This document shows positions 34,686 to 43,252 of a DNA stretch of 64,000 bases, piece after piece. The DNA is taken from the NCBI GenBank assembly GCA_019931245.1, contig JAINDL010000014.1:24400-88399 (forward strand). The letters run 5' to 3'. The notes under the pieces were generated by a model. It searched no databases. It worked only from the letters and a program-made list of their open reading frames with translations, and had not been told where the DNA came from. Source of the DNA: Bryobacteraceae bacterium CoA2 C42. Lineage in GTDB: Bacteria > Acidobacteriota > Terriglobia > Bryobacterales > Bryobacteraceae. The translations under genes and the position numbers were made by a program. Positions within the stretch are counted from its first letter, which is position 1; every line of letters starts with the position of its first letter.

Positions 34686-35927
34686 TTAGGGGATCGGATA
34701 GGTTTGGGTGGAGCCGTCGAGACGGGCGACGCGGAGCGTTTTGCCGTTGGGCGAGAAAAGGAGACCGGTGGGCCAGTCGGATTGACCGGCGAAGGTTTTG
34801 AGTTCGGTGAGATCGGCGGTGCGGAAGAGCTTGACGGTGCGGTCGGCGGCGCCGGTGGCGAGGGTTTTGCCGTCGGGGGAGAAGGCGATTTGGAGGATGG
34901 CGTCTTCGTGGGCGATCAGGGAATTTTTGAGGGCGCCGGCTTTGGGGGTGGGGGAGAGCTCCCAGAGGCGGATGGACTTGTCGTTGCCGCCGGCGGCGAC
35001 GAGTTTGCCGTCGGCGGAGATGGCGACGGCAAGCAGGGCGTCGGTGGGTTCGGAGAGGGTGAAGAGCCGTTCGCCGGTGGCGGGGTCCCAGACTTTGACG
35101 GAGCGGTCGGCGGAGGCGGAGAGGAGGCGGGAGCCGTCGGGAGAGAAGGTGAGGGCGTAGACGGCGTCGACGTGATCTTTGAGGGGCCGGAGCTGTTGGC
35201 CGGTGGCGGTGTCCCAGAGGTAGATCATCTTGTCGTAGGAGGCGGTGGCGAGGGTTTTGCCGTCGGGGGAGAAGGCGACGGCGTAGATGCAGTCTTTGTG
35301 GCCGGTGAGGGTGAGGCGGGGGGTTTTGGCGGCGACGTTCCAGATTTTCACTTCGCCTTTCTGGGCGGGCAGGCCGCCGGCGGCGGCGAGCAGGGCGCCG
35401 TCCTTTGAAAAAGCCACGGCGCGGACGGTGGACTGATGGCCGGCGAGTGGGGCGCCGTTGAGGGTGACGACTTTGTGGCCGGCGTAGGCGGTGAGGGCGC
35501 CGTCGGGGGACTGGGCGGCGGCGAAGATCTGGGGCTTGGGGGCGAGGCGGGGGGCGATGTCGGGGATGGCGTTGGCGGCGCGGGGCGCGGCTTCCACGGC
35601 GGGGCCTTTGGCGCCGGCGTTGATCCAATTTTTGATGACGTCGAGTTCGGCGGCGGCGAGGCTGCGGCCGTCCATGGGCATGAAGGGCTCTTTCTTGCCG
35701 GCGGCCATGAGATAGAGGCGGCTTTCATCGGCCTTGCCGGGGGTGACAATCTGGCCGTGGTTGCCGCCGGCGCGGATGCCGCCGATGGTTTCGAGGTCGA
35801 GCGAACCCATCTTGACGCCATGGGCGTGGCAATCGAGGCAGTACTTGCGGAAGACGGGCTGCAGGTCCGCTTCAAAGTCCTGGGCGCGACAGAGGGTGGC
35901 AGCGAGCAAGAGCAGGGTGGCGCGCAT
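34686..35927 (-). CDS. Exported cytochrome c-WD40 repeat protein
   Basis: 413 residues, signal peptide at 1-15 (MRATLLLLAATLCRA). A heme-binding CLDCH is at about 30-34 in a planctomycete-type cytochrome c domain (VFRKYCLDCHAHGVKMGSLD, with EPFMPMDGRSLAAAELDVIK providing the Met side). Six or seven WD40 blades follow (IYAVAFSPDGKTLATASYDK, VYALTFSPDGSRLLSASADR, ILQIAFSPDGKTLATGAADR). It lies 1 nt after the DUF1549/DUF1553 stop, so the two are co-expressed. The set may be an envelope redox complex, but no reaction has been established for it that I know of. Confidence 0.88.
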   Translation of the reverse strand: MRATLLLLAATLCRAQDFEADLQPVFRKYCLDCHAHGVKMGSLDLETIGGIRAGGNHGQIVTPGKADESRLYLMAAGKKEPFMPMDGRSLAAAELDVIKNWINAGAKGPAVEAAPRAANAIPDIAPRLAPKPQIFAAAQSPDGALTAYAGHKVVTLNGAPLAGHQSTVRAVAFSKDGALLAAAGGLPAQKGEVKIWNVAAKTPRLTLTGHKDCIYAVAFSPDGKTLATASYDKMIYLWDTATGQQLRPLKDHVDAVYALTFSPDGSRLLSASADRSVKVWDPATGERLFTLSEPTDALLAVAISADGKLVAAGGNDKSIRLWELSPTPKAGALKNSLIAHEDAILQIAFSPDGKTLATGAADRTVKLFRTADLTELKTFAGQSDWPTGLLFSPNGKTLRVARLDGSTQTYPIP

Positions 35928-35928
35928 G

Positions 35929-38331
35929 TCAGTAGTTGAAGAGGAACTCTTTGCTGGTGAGGAGGCTCCAGACGAGATCTTCGAGGCCTTCCTGTTTGGC
36001 GGCTTTGGCTTCGGCCCAGAGTTTGCTCATCTGCGCGGTTTCGTCGGGGCGGGGCGGGCGGGAGTAGGCGGTGAGATAGAGGTGTTCGATCACCTTTTTC
36101 TCCGAGAGGCCGAGCTTGAGCAGGAGGGCGATGTTGCCCTGCGGGTCGGCGAGTTTTTTGTTGAGCGTGTCGCCGTTGATGACGTGGAGGGCCTGGGAGA
36201 TGGAGGGGTCGGAGCTGCGTTCGGCGGCGTCGCAGAGGATGCGTTCCGGGCGGCCGAAGGAGGTGAGGAACTGGCTCTGGACGCGGACATCGGGCAGTTG
36301 CAGGGCGCGGGTGCCGGCCGGGTAGCCGCCGAAGGCGGTGGGTACGCCGGTGACCTGGGACATGGCGTCGAGGAGGACTTCGGCGGGCAGGCGCTTGATG
36401 ATGTACTTCGAGTAGAAGACGTTATCGGACTGGTTGGTGGCATTCGATTCCGAAGACAGCTGATAGGTTGCGCTGTTCATGATGGTGCGCATGAGGTGCT
36501 TCAGGTCGTAGCCGTGTTTGACGAAGTCGGCCGAGACGGCGGCGAAGAGCTCTTCGTTCGAAGCGGGGTTGGTGGCGCGGACGTCGTCGTAGGGGTGGAC
36601 GATGCCGCGGCCGAGGAAGTTGGCCCAGACGCGGTTGACGATGTTGCGGGTGAAGTAGTCGTTGTCTTTGGTGAGCCAGTTGGCGAAGTGGACGCGGCGG
36701 TCGGCGGTGGAGTCGAGCGGCATGGGCTGGCCGTCGAGGGGGGTGGGAGAGAGGGGGCGGAGGAGGCGGGGGTGGTTGATATCGCCGGAGGTTTTGGCGA
36801 AGACGACGTTGTCGGCGGCGGTGTTGCCGTTTTTGATACCGACGCGGGCGAAGAGGTTGGCGAACTGATAGTACTGGCGCTGGGTCCACTTTTCCATGGG
36901 ATGGTTGTGGCAGCGGGCGCAGGTGAGGCGCTGGCCGAGGAAGGCCTGCGTCACGTTTTCGGCCATTTCGATGGTGTCTTTGTGGAGGACGAAGTAGTTG
37001 AGCGCGCCGTTCTGGCGGGTGGAGCCGGCACCGGTGAAGATATCGCGGGCGAACTGGTCCCAGGGTTTGTTGGCCTGGACGGAGTCGCGGATCCAGTTAT
37101 AGAAGGCCCACATGGCCGGGGTGCGGAGTTTGCGGGAGCTGACGAGGAGGAGGTCGGAGAACTTGTAGGCCCAGTAGTCGGCGTACTCGTCGCGGTTGAG
37201 GAGTTGGTCGATGACTTTGGCGCGCTTGTCGGGCGCGGGGTCGGCGAGGAAGGATTCGACTTCGCCGGCGGTGGGGAGGATGCCGGCGGCGTCGAGGTAG
37301 GCGCGGCGGAGGAAGGTGGCATCGTCGGCGAGTTTGGAGGGGGTGAGGTTGAGGGACTGCCACTTCGCCGATGCCAGGTGGTCGATGAAGTTGCGGGGGC
37401 GGAAATCGGAGACGGCGGGGGAGGGGTTGAGGAAGGGGACGGTGACGCGGGCGTAGAGGACCTTGGAGGCGTACCAGAGGGTGATGGCCGATTCGCCGTG
37501 GCCGGTGAGTTTGACGAGGCCGGAGTCGTCGACGGTGGCAACGCCTTCGTTGGCGGAGGAGAACTTGACCCAGTTGGTGACGTCTTCGGCGCGGCCGTCG
37601 GAGTAGCGGGCGCGGACGATGAGCTGCTGGGTCGCGTTGGGGGCGAGGATGGAGGCCGGGGGAAAGACTTCGAGGCCGGTGACTTCGGGATCTTTTTCGG
37701 CGGGGGGTGGGGCGCCGGCGGCGATCCATTCGGCGAGGACGCGGTATTCGCGGGTGTCGGTTTTGAAGCGGAGGCCGCCCATGTGGGGGATGGCGAAGGT
37801 GGGTTTCAGCAGGAGGAGCGAGCGGGCGGGTTCGGCGAGGTTGACGCGGCGGGCGGCGGACTGGCGGGTGAGGGCGTCGTAGTCGAGTTCGGGATCGTAG
37901 CCGCGGAGGGTGAGTTTGAAGCCGTTCTTGCCGGCGAGCGCGCCGTGGCAGGCGCCCTGGTTGCAGCCGGTTTTGGTGAGCACCGGCATGACGTGATTTT
38001 TGAACGACCAGGTGAAGGGGGCGGCGGCGTTGCGGACGCGGACGGTGACCGAGGCCGAGAGGTTGTTGTGGCGGGCGGTGATGGTGGCTTCGCCGTCGGC
38101 TTGGGGGGTGACGAGGCCGGAGAGGGAGACGGCGGCGACGGCGGGGTTGGAAGACGACCAGGCGGCGTGGCGGGTCCAATCGGACTGGACGCCGCCGTCG
38201 AGGAGGGCTTCGGCGAGCAGCTGCTGGCGGGATTCGGGGGTGGCGAGGGTCACCTCCTTCGGCAGGATCGAGAGCGACGGCGCGGCGGGCAGCAGGGCCG
38301 CGGTGCAGCAGAGCAGAAGGATGAGGCGCAT
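35929..38331 (-). CDS. DUF1549/DUF1553 protein with Ig-like domain and heme motifs (PSCyt2/PSD1 type)
   Basis: 800 residues, signal peptide at 1-17. A BIG2-like Ig domain lies at about 20-100 (GLVTPQADGEATITARHNN); a cytochrome-like part has GCNQGACHGALAGKNGFKL and IPHMGG; a second Ig-like segment follows; DUF1549 at about 310-510 includes TCARCHNHPMEKWTQRQYY with a CxxCH; DUF1553 occupies the C-terminus (FGRPERILCDAAERSSDPSI). The heme-type motifs suggest a periplasmic electron-transfer protein. It sits between the DUF1501 gene (3 nt gap) and the WD40-cytochrome gene (1 nt gap). Confidence 0.9.
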   Translation of the reverse strand: MRLILLLCCTAALLPAAPSLSILPKEVTLATPESRQQLLAEALLDGGVQSDWTRHAAWSSSNPAVAAVSLSGLVTPQADGEATITARHNNLSASVTVRVRNAAAPFTWSFKNHVMPVLTKTGCNQGACHGALAGKNGFKLTLRGYDPELDYDALTRQSAARRVNLAEPARSLLLLKPTFAIPHMGGLRFKTDTREYRVLAEWIAAGAPPPAEKDPEVTGLEVFPPASILAPNATQQLIVRARYSDGRAEDVTNWVKFSSANEGVATVDDSGLVKLTGHGESAITLWYASKVLYARVTVPFLNPSPAVSDFRPRNFIDHLASAKWQSLNLTPSKLADDATFLRRAYLDAAGILPTAGEVESFLADPAPDKRAKVIDQLLNRDEYADYWAYKFSDLLLVSSRKLRTPAMWAFYNWIRDSVQANKPWDQFARDIFTGAGSTRQNGALNYFVLHKDTIEMAENVTQAFLGQRLTCARCHNHPMEKWTQRQYYQFANLFARVGIKNGNTAADNVVFAKTSGDINHPRLLRPLSPTPLDGQPMPLDSTADRRVHFANWLTKDNDYFTRNIVNRVWANFLGRGIVHPYDDVRATNPASNEELFAAVSADFVKHGYDLKHLMRTIMNSATYQLSSESNATNQSDNVFYSKYIIKRLPAEVLLDAMSQVTGVPTAFGGYPAGTRALQLPDVRVQSQFLTSFGRPERILCDAAERSSDPSISQALHVINGDTLNKKLADPQGNIALLLKLGLSEKKVIEHLYLTAYSRPPRPDETAQMSKLWAEAKAAKQEGLEDLVWSLLTSKEFLFNY

Positions 38332-38334
38332 GGC

Positions 38335-39711
38335 TTAGGCGAAGAGTTCTTTGATGGGTTCGGTGCCGCGGTCGACGACGGGGATGGGGCGTCCCTGCGC
38401 GCCGGGGAGTTCGGTTTCCAGATCGATGCCGAGGCCCTTATAGATAGTGGCGGCGACTTCGGCCGGGGTGGTGGGCCGGTCCTTGGGCATGGCGCCGATT
38501 TCGTCGGAGGCGCCGATGATGGTGCCGCCTTTGAGCGGGCCGCCGCCGGCGAGGATGGACCAGCACTGGGGCCAATGGTCGCGACCGCCGGCGGGATTGA
38601 CCTTGGGGGTGCGGCCGAATTCGCCGGTGCCGATGACCATGGTGTTCGACAGGAGGCCGCGCTGGGAGAGGTCTTCGAGCAGGGAGCTATAGGCCATGTC
38701 GAACATGGGGCCGACGAGGTCTTTGTAGCAGGAGATGGGCGAGAAGGGTTTGGAGCCGTGGATGTCCCAGGTGATTTCGTCGAAGACCGTTTCGAACATG
38801 TTGATGGTGACGAAGCGGACGCCGGCTTCGACGAGGCGGCGGGCGAGGAGGCAGCTTTGGCCGAAGCGGTTGAGGCCGTATTTTTCGCGGACGGCTTCCG
38901 GTTCGCGGTGGAGTTCGAAGGCGGCGCGGGCTTTGGCCGAGGACATGAGGGTGTAGGCCTGCTGGAAGCTGGAATCGAGCAGGCGGGCGTCCTGGGAGGT
39001 TTCGAATTTGCTGACGGACTTGTCGATGGCTTCGCGCCAGTTCTTCCGCCGGTCGACGCGGTTGGCCGAGAGGTAGTCGGGCGGGAGCATGTCGGGGACG
39101 CGGAAGTTGGGGTCGGAGGGGTCGGCGTTGAGGATGAAGGGGTCGAAGGCTTTGCCGAGGTAGCCGGCGGCGTGGCCGTGGGGCATGTTGCCGCCGGTGG
39201 CGCCGATGGGCCGGGGGAGGAGGATATTGGGCGGGACGTCGCCTTTCGCGCCGCGGAGCTTGCCGACGACGCAGCCGAAGTGGGGGTGTTCGACGCCACC
39301 CTGGAAGAGGCGGCCGGTCTGCATCATCTGGTGGCCGGTGTCGTGGACGGCGGCGGCGGTGTGGTACATGGACCGGATGATGGAGAACTTGTCGGCATGT
39401 TTGGCCATGCGGGGGAAGTTCTCGGAGATTTCGATGCCGGGGACGTTGGTTTTGATGGGTTTGTAGGGGCCGCGGATTTCGATGGGGGCGTTGGGTTTCA
39501 TGTCCCAGGTGTCGAGCTGGGAGGGGCCGCCGACGAGCATCAGGAGGATGCAGTTGACGTCCTTTTTGGGGTCGACGGCGCCGTGGGCTTTGAGGCCGGC
39601 GAACTGGGTGAGGCCGAGGCCGAGGGTGGAAAGCGCTCCGGCGTGGAGAAAGTCCCGGCGACGGGTTCCGTCGCAGAATTCAACAGGGCGGTCCGCATCG
39701 AGGCGAAACAT
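38335..39711 (-). CDS. DUF1501 family protein (Tat-exported, sulfatase-like fold)
   Basis: 458 residues from the ATG at 39711, preceded by AGGAG at 5 nt; a GTG two codons upstream lies inside that site. A twin-arginine signal, CDGTRRRDFLHAGALSTLGL, is at about 15-35. The DUF1501 blocks VNCILLMLVGGPSQLDTWD, FSIIRSMYHTAAAVHDTGHQ and VIGTGEFGRTPKVNPAGGRD are clear; the last resembles the metal site of alkaline phosphatase and sulfatase folds. It starts a four-gene minus-strand operon with the DUF1549/DUF1553, WD40-cytochrome and PPC proteins. Its enzymatic role is unknown. Confidence 0.92.
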   Translation of the reverse strand: MFRLDADRPVEFCDGTRRRDFLHAGALSTLGLGLTQFAGLKAHGAVDPKKDVNCILLMLVGGPSQLDTWDMKPNAPIEIRGPYKPIKTNVPGIEISENFPRMAKHADKFSIIRSMYHTAAAVHDTGHQMMQTGRLFQGGVEHPHFGCVVGKLRGAKGDVPPNILLPRPIGATGGNMPHGHAAGYLGKAFDPFILNADPSDPNFRVPDMLPPDYLSANRVDRRKNWREAIDKSVSKFETSQDARLLDSSFQQAYTLMSSAKARAAFELHREPEAVREKYGLNRFGQSCLLARRLVEAGVRFVTINMFETVFDEITWDIHGSKPFSPISCYKDLVGPMFDMAYSSLLEDLSQRGLLSNTMVIGTGEFGRTPKVNPAGGRDHWPQCWSILAGGGPLKGGTIIGASDEIGAMPKDRPTTPAEVAATIYKGLGIDLETELPGAQGRPIPVVDRGTEPIKELFA

Positions 39712-39744
39712 AGGCACTCCTAAACCGAGTTCGGTGACTTGATT

Positions 39745-40291
39745 CTATCGTAGCGCGGTAGCTTGTACCGGGGCGGAAGACCGCGCGGTCTGGTTGCTTT
39801 CGTTGGTGAGCCGCAGGGCGACCGAGTGGCGGCCGGCGACGGGCCTGACGCTGAGGAAGACGTCGGCCCACTGGCCGTTGGGGTCGACTTCGGCGGGGTG
39901 CTGGTCGGAGTCGCGGGAGAGCGAACTGCCGACGAAGGAGGGCGCGTTGAGGGTAATGGAGAGGTCTTTGGTGAAGCCAGCGCCGTGGAGGCGATAGCGG
40001 CGGATACGGTTGGCTTCGATGACGGGCGGCTTGAGGCGGTCGATGCGAAGGGGGGATGGGGGGGGTAGCGTTCCGGCAGGTGACGGTGGGGCCGATTTCG
40101 CTGGCGGCGGGGTGAAGCGTGCCTGCCGGATCGACACAGGAGAGGCGGTCTTTGGCGACGCCGAGGGTGCGAAAGGGTTGACGGAGGGGCAGGGCGGCGG
40201 AGATAGCCGCGGCGCTTTGACGGTAGGCCTGGAGGTGAACGATGGCACGGTGGCCGGTGAGCCAGAGGGTGGCGAGGAGCAGGTAGCCCAT
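39745..40291 (-). pseudogene. Frameshifted gene of unknown function
   Basis: Two adjacent minus-strand frames look like halves of one protein. From the ATG at 40291 one frame reads MGYLLLATLWLTGHRAIVHL and stays plausible to about 40065. Another frame from about 40055 to the stop at 39745 reads IDRLKPPVIEANRIRRYRLH and ends as a beta-type domain (ADVFLSVRPVAGRHSVALRL). The switch falls at two cytosine runs (8 and 6 C on the minus strand, plus-strand 40051-40066). Each frame degenerates into Pro/Ser/Arg-rich text on the wrong side of this point. It may be a pseudogene, a phase-variable gene or a sequencing error. The family is not recognised. Confidence 0.5.
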
Positions 40292-40300
40292 GACGATGCG

Positions 40301-40498
40301 TTAGGGCCGGGCGTAACGGGATCCGGCCGAGATAAAGAGGCCGGTTACGGCGATGGTGAGGAGCGCCGCGGCGAGCAGGAGCAGAAACAGATTGAGCGTG
40401 ACCAACCCGGCGAGGAGAGTCTGCATGAGGAAGAAACCGGGCATATGGATCGTAACTTGAGGCGGATGCCAGTGCTGGGTGTGCCGCGGCGGCGTCAT
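40301..40498 (-). CDS. Small membrane protein of unknown function
   Basis: A 65-residue ORF if started at 40498; ATGs at 40444 and 40426 are alternatives and no ribosome site decides. One long hydrophobic helix (LLAGLVTLNLFLLLLAAALL, continuing TIAVTGLFI) is followed by a short basic tail. The stop is 9 nt before the frameshifted gene, suggesting a shared transcript. Not recognised. The 197 nt between it and the KASIII-like gene at 40696 hold nothing I can support. Confidence 0.4.
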   Translation of the reverse strand: MTPPRHTQHWHPPQVTIHMPGFFLMQTLLAGLVTLNLFLLLLAAALLTIAVTGLFISAGSRYARP

Positions 40499-40695
40499 TA
40501 TTTGGCTTTGGCGACGACCGGAAGGCAGCAACCAAGTGGACAGGAATGCGGCCGGGCGGACCGTCAGTCGGGAGATCCGGCTGTCGCCGATGGGTTTCCG
40601 GGGGCGAACCGCCATCGCGCTCACCCTGAAACGGGCTGGAAACTCGGGATTGAGGACGGAGAGGCAGGTGAGCCGGCTGGCGGCGGCGCGGGGGA

Positions 40696-41619
40696 TCAGG
40701 CTTCGGCGAGCAGGGCGCCCCAGTGGAAGCCGGCACCGAAAGCGGTGAAGCAGACAGGGCCGGGGGGCCAGCCGCGCTCGGCCCATTCGGCGGCGGCGAT
40801 GAGCATGCTGGCCGAACTGGTGTTGCCGTAGCGGGCGATGTTGGAATAGAAGCGCTCGGCGGGGACTTCGAGGGCCAGGGCCACGCGGTCGATGAGGTTC
40901 TGATTGGCCTGGTGCATCAGGAACGTGCGGACATCGGCAGCCCGGCGGTCGTGGCGGGCGAGGAGGTCACTGATGGCGCGCGGGACTTTACGGGAGGCCT
41001 GCAGGATGACCGAGCGGCCGTTCATTTCAAGGGGGCGGTCGAAGCTGAGCTTGAGGTCCTCGGCGAAGGCGCCGTCCGAGTGGAGGGTACTGCCGAGGAC
41101 GCGGGCCTGGCCGTCGGTGGGGCTGACGAGACAGGCGCCGGCGCCGTCGCCGAACAGGATGGCGACGCCGCGCTCCATGGGCGGCCGGAGGACGACGCTG
41201 GACATTTTTTCGGCGCCGACGACGAGGATTTCGCCGATGTTGTCGCACAGGCGGGAGGCGAGGGCCATAGCGTAGAGCGTACCGGCGCTGGCCATGGGGA
41301 CGTCGAGGGCGGGGGTGGAATCGAGGCCGAGGCGGTGGGCAACGGTGGAGGCGGGTCCGGGGAACTGGCGCTCGGCGCTACCGCTGGCGATCATGATCAT
41401 GCCGAGGCTGGAGGCGGAGAGCCTGGCTTTGGCGAGGCAAGCCTGGGCGGCGCGGAGGGCGAGGTCGGCGACCGATTCCTCGTCGGCGGCGAAGCGGCGC
41501 TGTTCGATGCCGCTTACGTTTTTGATCCATTCGGCGTCACAGCCGACGTGGGCGCCGATTTCGGCGTTGGAGACAACGCGTTCCGGAAGGTAGGAGGCGA
41601 ATGCGCGGAGAAAGGGCAA
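40696..41619 (-). CDS. Ketoacyl-ACP synthase III-like enzyme with Ser in place of the catalytic Cys
   Basis: 307 residues, TTG start 5 nt after the carrier-protein stop. The fold signatures are complete: WIKNVSGIEQRRFAADEE, GDGAGACLVSPT, MHQANQNLIDR with His236, and YGNTSSASM with Asn266. At the nucleophile position the text is DVPMASAGTLYAMALA: Ser111 (codon AGC, 41287-41289) replaces the Cys of FabH (Cys112 in E. coli). Ser variants of this fold are known as acyl-CoA-accepting enzymes, for example DpsC of daunorubicin synthesis. Next to a carrier protein, SGNH hydrolases and MBOAT, an acyl-transfer role (acyl-CoA to carrier) is more likely than fatty-acid initiation. Confidence 0.85.
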   Translation of the reverse strand: MPFLRAFASYLPERVVSNAEIGAHVGCDAEWIKNVSGIEQRRFAADEESVADLALRAAQACLAKARLSASSLGMIMIASGSAERQFPGPASTVAHRLGLDSTPALDVPMASAGTLYAMALASRLCDNIGEILVVGAEKMSSVVLRPPMERGVAILFGDGAGACLVSPTDGQARVLGSTLHSDGAFAEDLKLSFDRPLEMNGRSVILQASRKVPRAISDLLARHDRRAADVRTFLMHQANQNLIDRVALALEVPAERFYSNIARYGNTSSASMLIAAAEWAERGWPPGPVCFTAFGAGFHWGALLAEA

Positions 41620-41624
41620 TGCGG

Positions 41625-41861
41625 TTATTTCCCGTGGTCCTCGAGATAGGACTCGATGCGTTCAATGGAGTCGAATTTCCGGGGGTTCAGATCGGCATCG
41701 GGGATCTTGAGGTCGAAGGCCTTTTCGAGGGCGGCGACGAGGTCGGCGAGGGCGAACGAGTCGAGCAGACCGGAGTCGAACAGCGACTCGTCGGCGGCGG
41801 GGGCGATGGGTTTGCCGGCGATCCCGTTCAGGATTTCATTGATTTTCGTTCGTTTGTCCAT
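41625..41861 (-). CDS. Acyl carrier protein, DltC-like
   Basis: 78 residues from the ATG at 41861 (MDKRTKINEILNGIAGK). The phosphopantetheine site is in LFDSGLLDSFALADLVAAL, Ser35. The GLLDS-F form and the later IPDADLNPRKFDSIERIESY are closer to DltC-type carriers (GLLDS-M/F, then a D-R-x-x-W/F-D-T/S segment) than to fatty-acid AcpP (ADSLDTVELVMALE). It overlaps the 3' end of the SGNH gene by 26 nt and is followed at 5 nt by the KASIII-like gene. The inferred role is to carry the acyl group delivered to the MBOAT. Confidence 0.85.
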   Translation of the reverse strand: MDKRTKINEILNGIAGKPIAPAADESLFDSGLLDSFALADLVAALEKAFDLKIPDADLNPRKFDSIERIESYLEDHGK

Positions 41862-43248
41862 TGATAATTCGTGCCGCTGTGGGGATGACCGTGGAGTCGC
41901 TCGCGGTGCGGGCGGGGCGGGCCTCATTGCGTACGCGTTGATAGGTCGCGTATTGGGCCATCAATTCCTTATACAATGCCGCGCCCAGAAGACGGTAGCC
42001 GTCGGCGGTGAAATGTACATAATCTCTTTGGGCGAGGCCGGCGGTGACCCAGCGGCCCATGGCGCCTTTGCCGCCCGTGCGCTCACGGAGATCCCAAAAG
42101 GCAGCGCCGGCGGCGCGGGCGGCGGCCCGCTGGGCTTCGAGGATGAGGTCGATTTTCGGGTGGGATTCGAGGCGACCGGCGGTGCGATAGAAGTGGTCGG
42201 GGGGGCCGATGACGAGGAGGGAGGCGGTGGGGGCGAGGCGGCGGAAGCGGGCGAGGAGTTGCGTGAACATGTCGCGGTAGGATTCGAAGGTCCAATCGCG
42301 GTTGCGGGCTTCGTTGGTGCCGTAGGCGAGGATGATGAGGCCCGGGGGGCGGCGGCGGAAGTAGCCGGCGAGGACGGTCTCCTCCCAGCGGAGGCCGATG
42401 CTGGCCTGGGCGCCGTTCATGCCGAGCATGTCGTAGGTGAGGCCGCGGGTGTTTTCGGCGACCCAGCCGAACAGGCGCACGGGACCGCCGTGGGTGCGGG
42501 CGGTGAAGCGGTGAGAGCCGGGCTGTACGGGGAGAGAATAGACGCCGGGGCCGGGTTCGCCCTCGGTGGAGATGGTCTCGAGGACGGTACCGTGATCGGA
42601 GATTTCGACGAGGCCGCCGCCGGGTTGGCGGAGGAAGTGGAGTTCGGCCGAGGCGCAATCGGCGGCGAGGGTGACGGACTCGCCGGCTCGGCGGGTGGAC
42701 ATGGAGATGCCGGACAGGCCGTACATGCCATCGCCGTTGCGGCCGACGAGGCCATCGGAGTACCAGGCGCGGGAGGAGGAGGCGGCGACGTCGAGGCGGC
42801 GATAGCCGAGGTAGGGCCGGCCGGCGTGAGTGAAACCGGGGCCGCCGTTGCCGAAGCGGGACTGGAGGAGATAGCGGGTGGTGCCGGACCAGTCGTCGGA
42901 GGCGGTATGGGAGTCGCCGTAGTGGAGGACGGGGAGGATCTGCTGGCTGGATCCGGCTTCGAGGCGGACGAGTTGTTCGAGGAAGGGGACGAGGGCGGCG
43001 GGGTTTTCGATGGTGCCGGGTTGGTTGAGCCACTCGGAGACGGCCGAGTTGGCGGCGTGGCGAACTTGGGGGCTGACGGGCGCGGGGCGGGGGGTAACGG
43101 GCCTGCGGCGGGCAACGGTGCGCTGGGGCGGGCGCTTGGCGGCGGTGGGTTTGCTTTTGGGGGCGGGTTTAACGGGGGGAGGCGCTGCGAAACACACGCT
43201 ACCCTGCAAGGCAAGGAGCAGCGTTGCGGTGACGAGGAGTCGATTCAA
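41836..43248 (-). CDS. Exported SGNH/GDSL hydrolase-like acyltransferase (second of pair)
   Basis: About 470 residues. Start taken at the TTG at 43248 (LNRLLVTATLLLALQGSVCF), 4 nt after the upstream stop, giving a signal peptide; the ribosome site is weak. A Lys/Pro/Arg-rich stretch follows. Block I is VLHYGDSHTASDDW with catalytic Ser; LIILAYGTNEARNRD gives block III; DYVHFTADGYRLLG gives the Asp-His pair. An inserted beta domain lies between (YSLPVQPGSHRFTARTHGG). The length and insert match AlgJ/AlgX/PatB-like periplasmic O-acetylation proteins better than simple lipases. It probably acts with the MBOAT. Confidence 0.85.
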   Translation of the reverse strand: MNRLLVTATLLLALQGSVCFAAPPPVKPAPKSKPTAAKRPPQRTVARRRPVTPRPAPVSPQVRHAANSAVSEWLNQPGTIENPAALVPFLEQLVRLEAGSSQQILPVLHYGDSHTASDDWSGTTRYLLQSRFGNGGPGFTHAGRPYLGYRRLDVAASSSRAWYSDGLVGRNGDGMYGLSGISMSTRRAGESVTLAADCASAELHFLRQPGGGLVEISDHGTVLETISTEGEPGPGVYSLPVQPGSHRFTARTHGGPVRLFGWVAENTRGLTYDMLGMNGAQASIGLRWEETVLAGYFRRRPPGLIILAYGTNEARNRDWTFESYRDMFTQLLARFRRLAPTASLLVIGPPDHFYRTAGRLESHPKIDLILEAQRAAARAAGAAFWDLRERTGGKGAMGRWVTAGLAQRDYVHFTADGYRLLGAALYKELMAQYATYQRVRNEARPARTASDSTVIPTAARIINGQTNENQ

Positions 43249-43252
43249 AGCT

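Noticed and set aside
35734..39723. A 1329-codon plus-strand open frame across the DUF1501 and DUF1549/DUF1553 genes
   Set aside because: Extremely Gly/Glu/Val-rich with no motif, and exactly antisense to two clear genes. A shadow of third-position GC.
40010..40831. A plus-strand 273-codon frame over the poly-C region
   Set aside because: Low-complexity Gly/Glu/Arg text with no motif; the minus-strand halves are more protein-like.
41625..41861. Housekeeping fatty-acid acyl carrier protein (acpP)
   Set aside because: The site and C-terminal segment are DltC-like and the gene sits in an MBOAT/SGNH operon rather than with fab genes.
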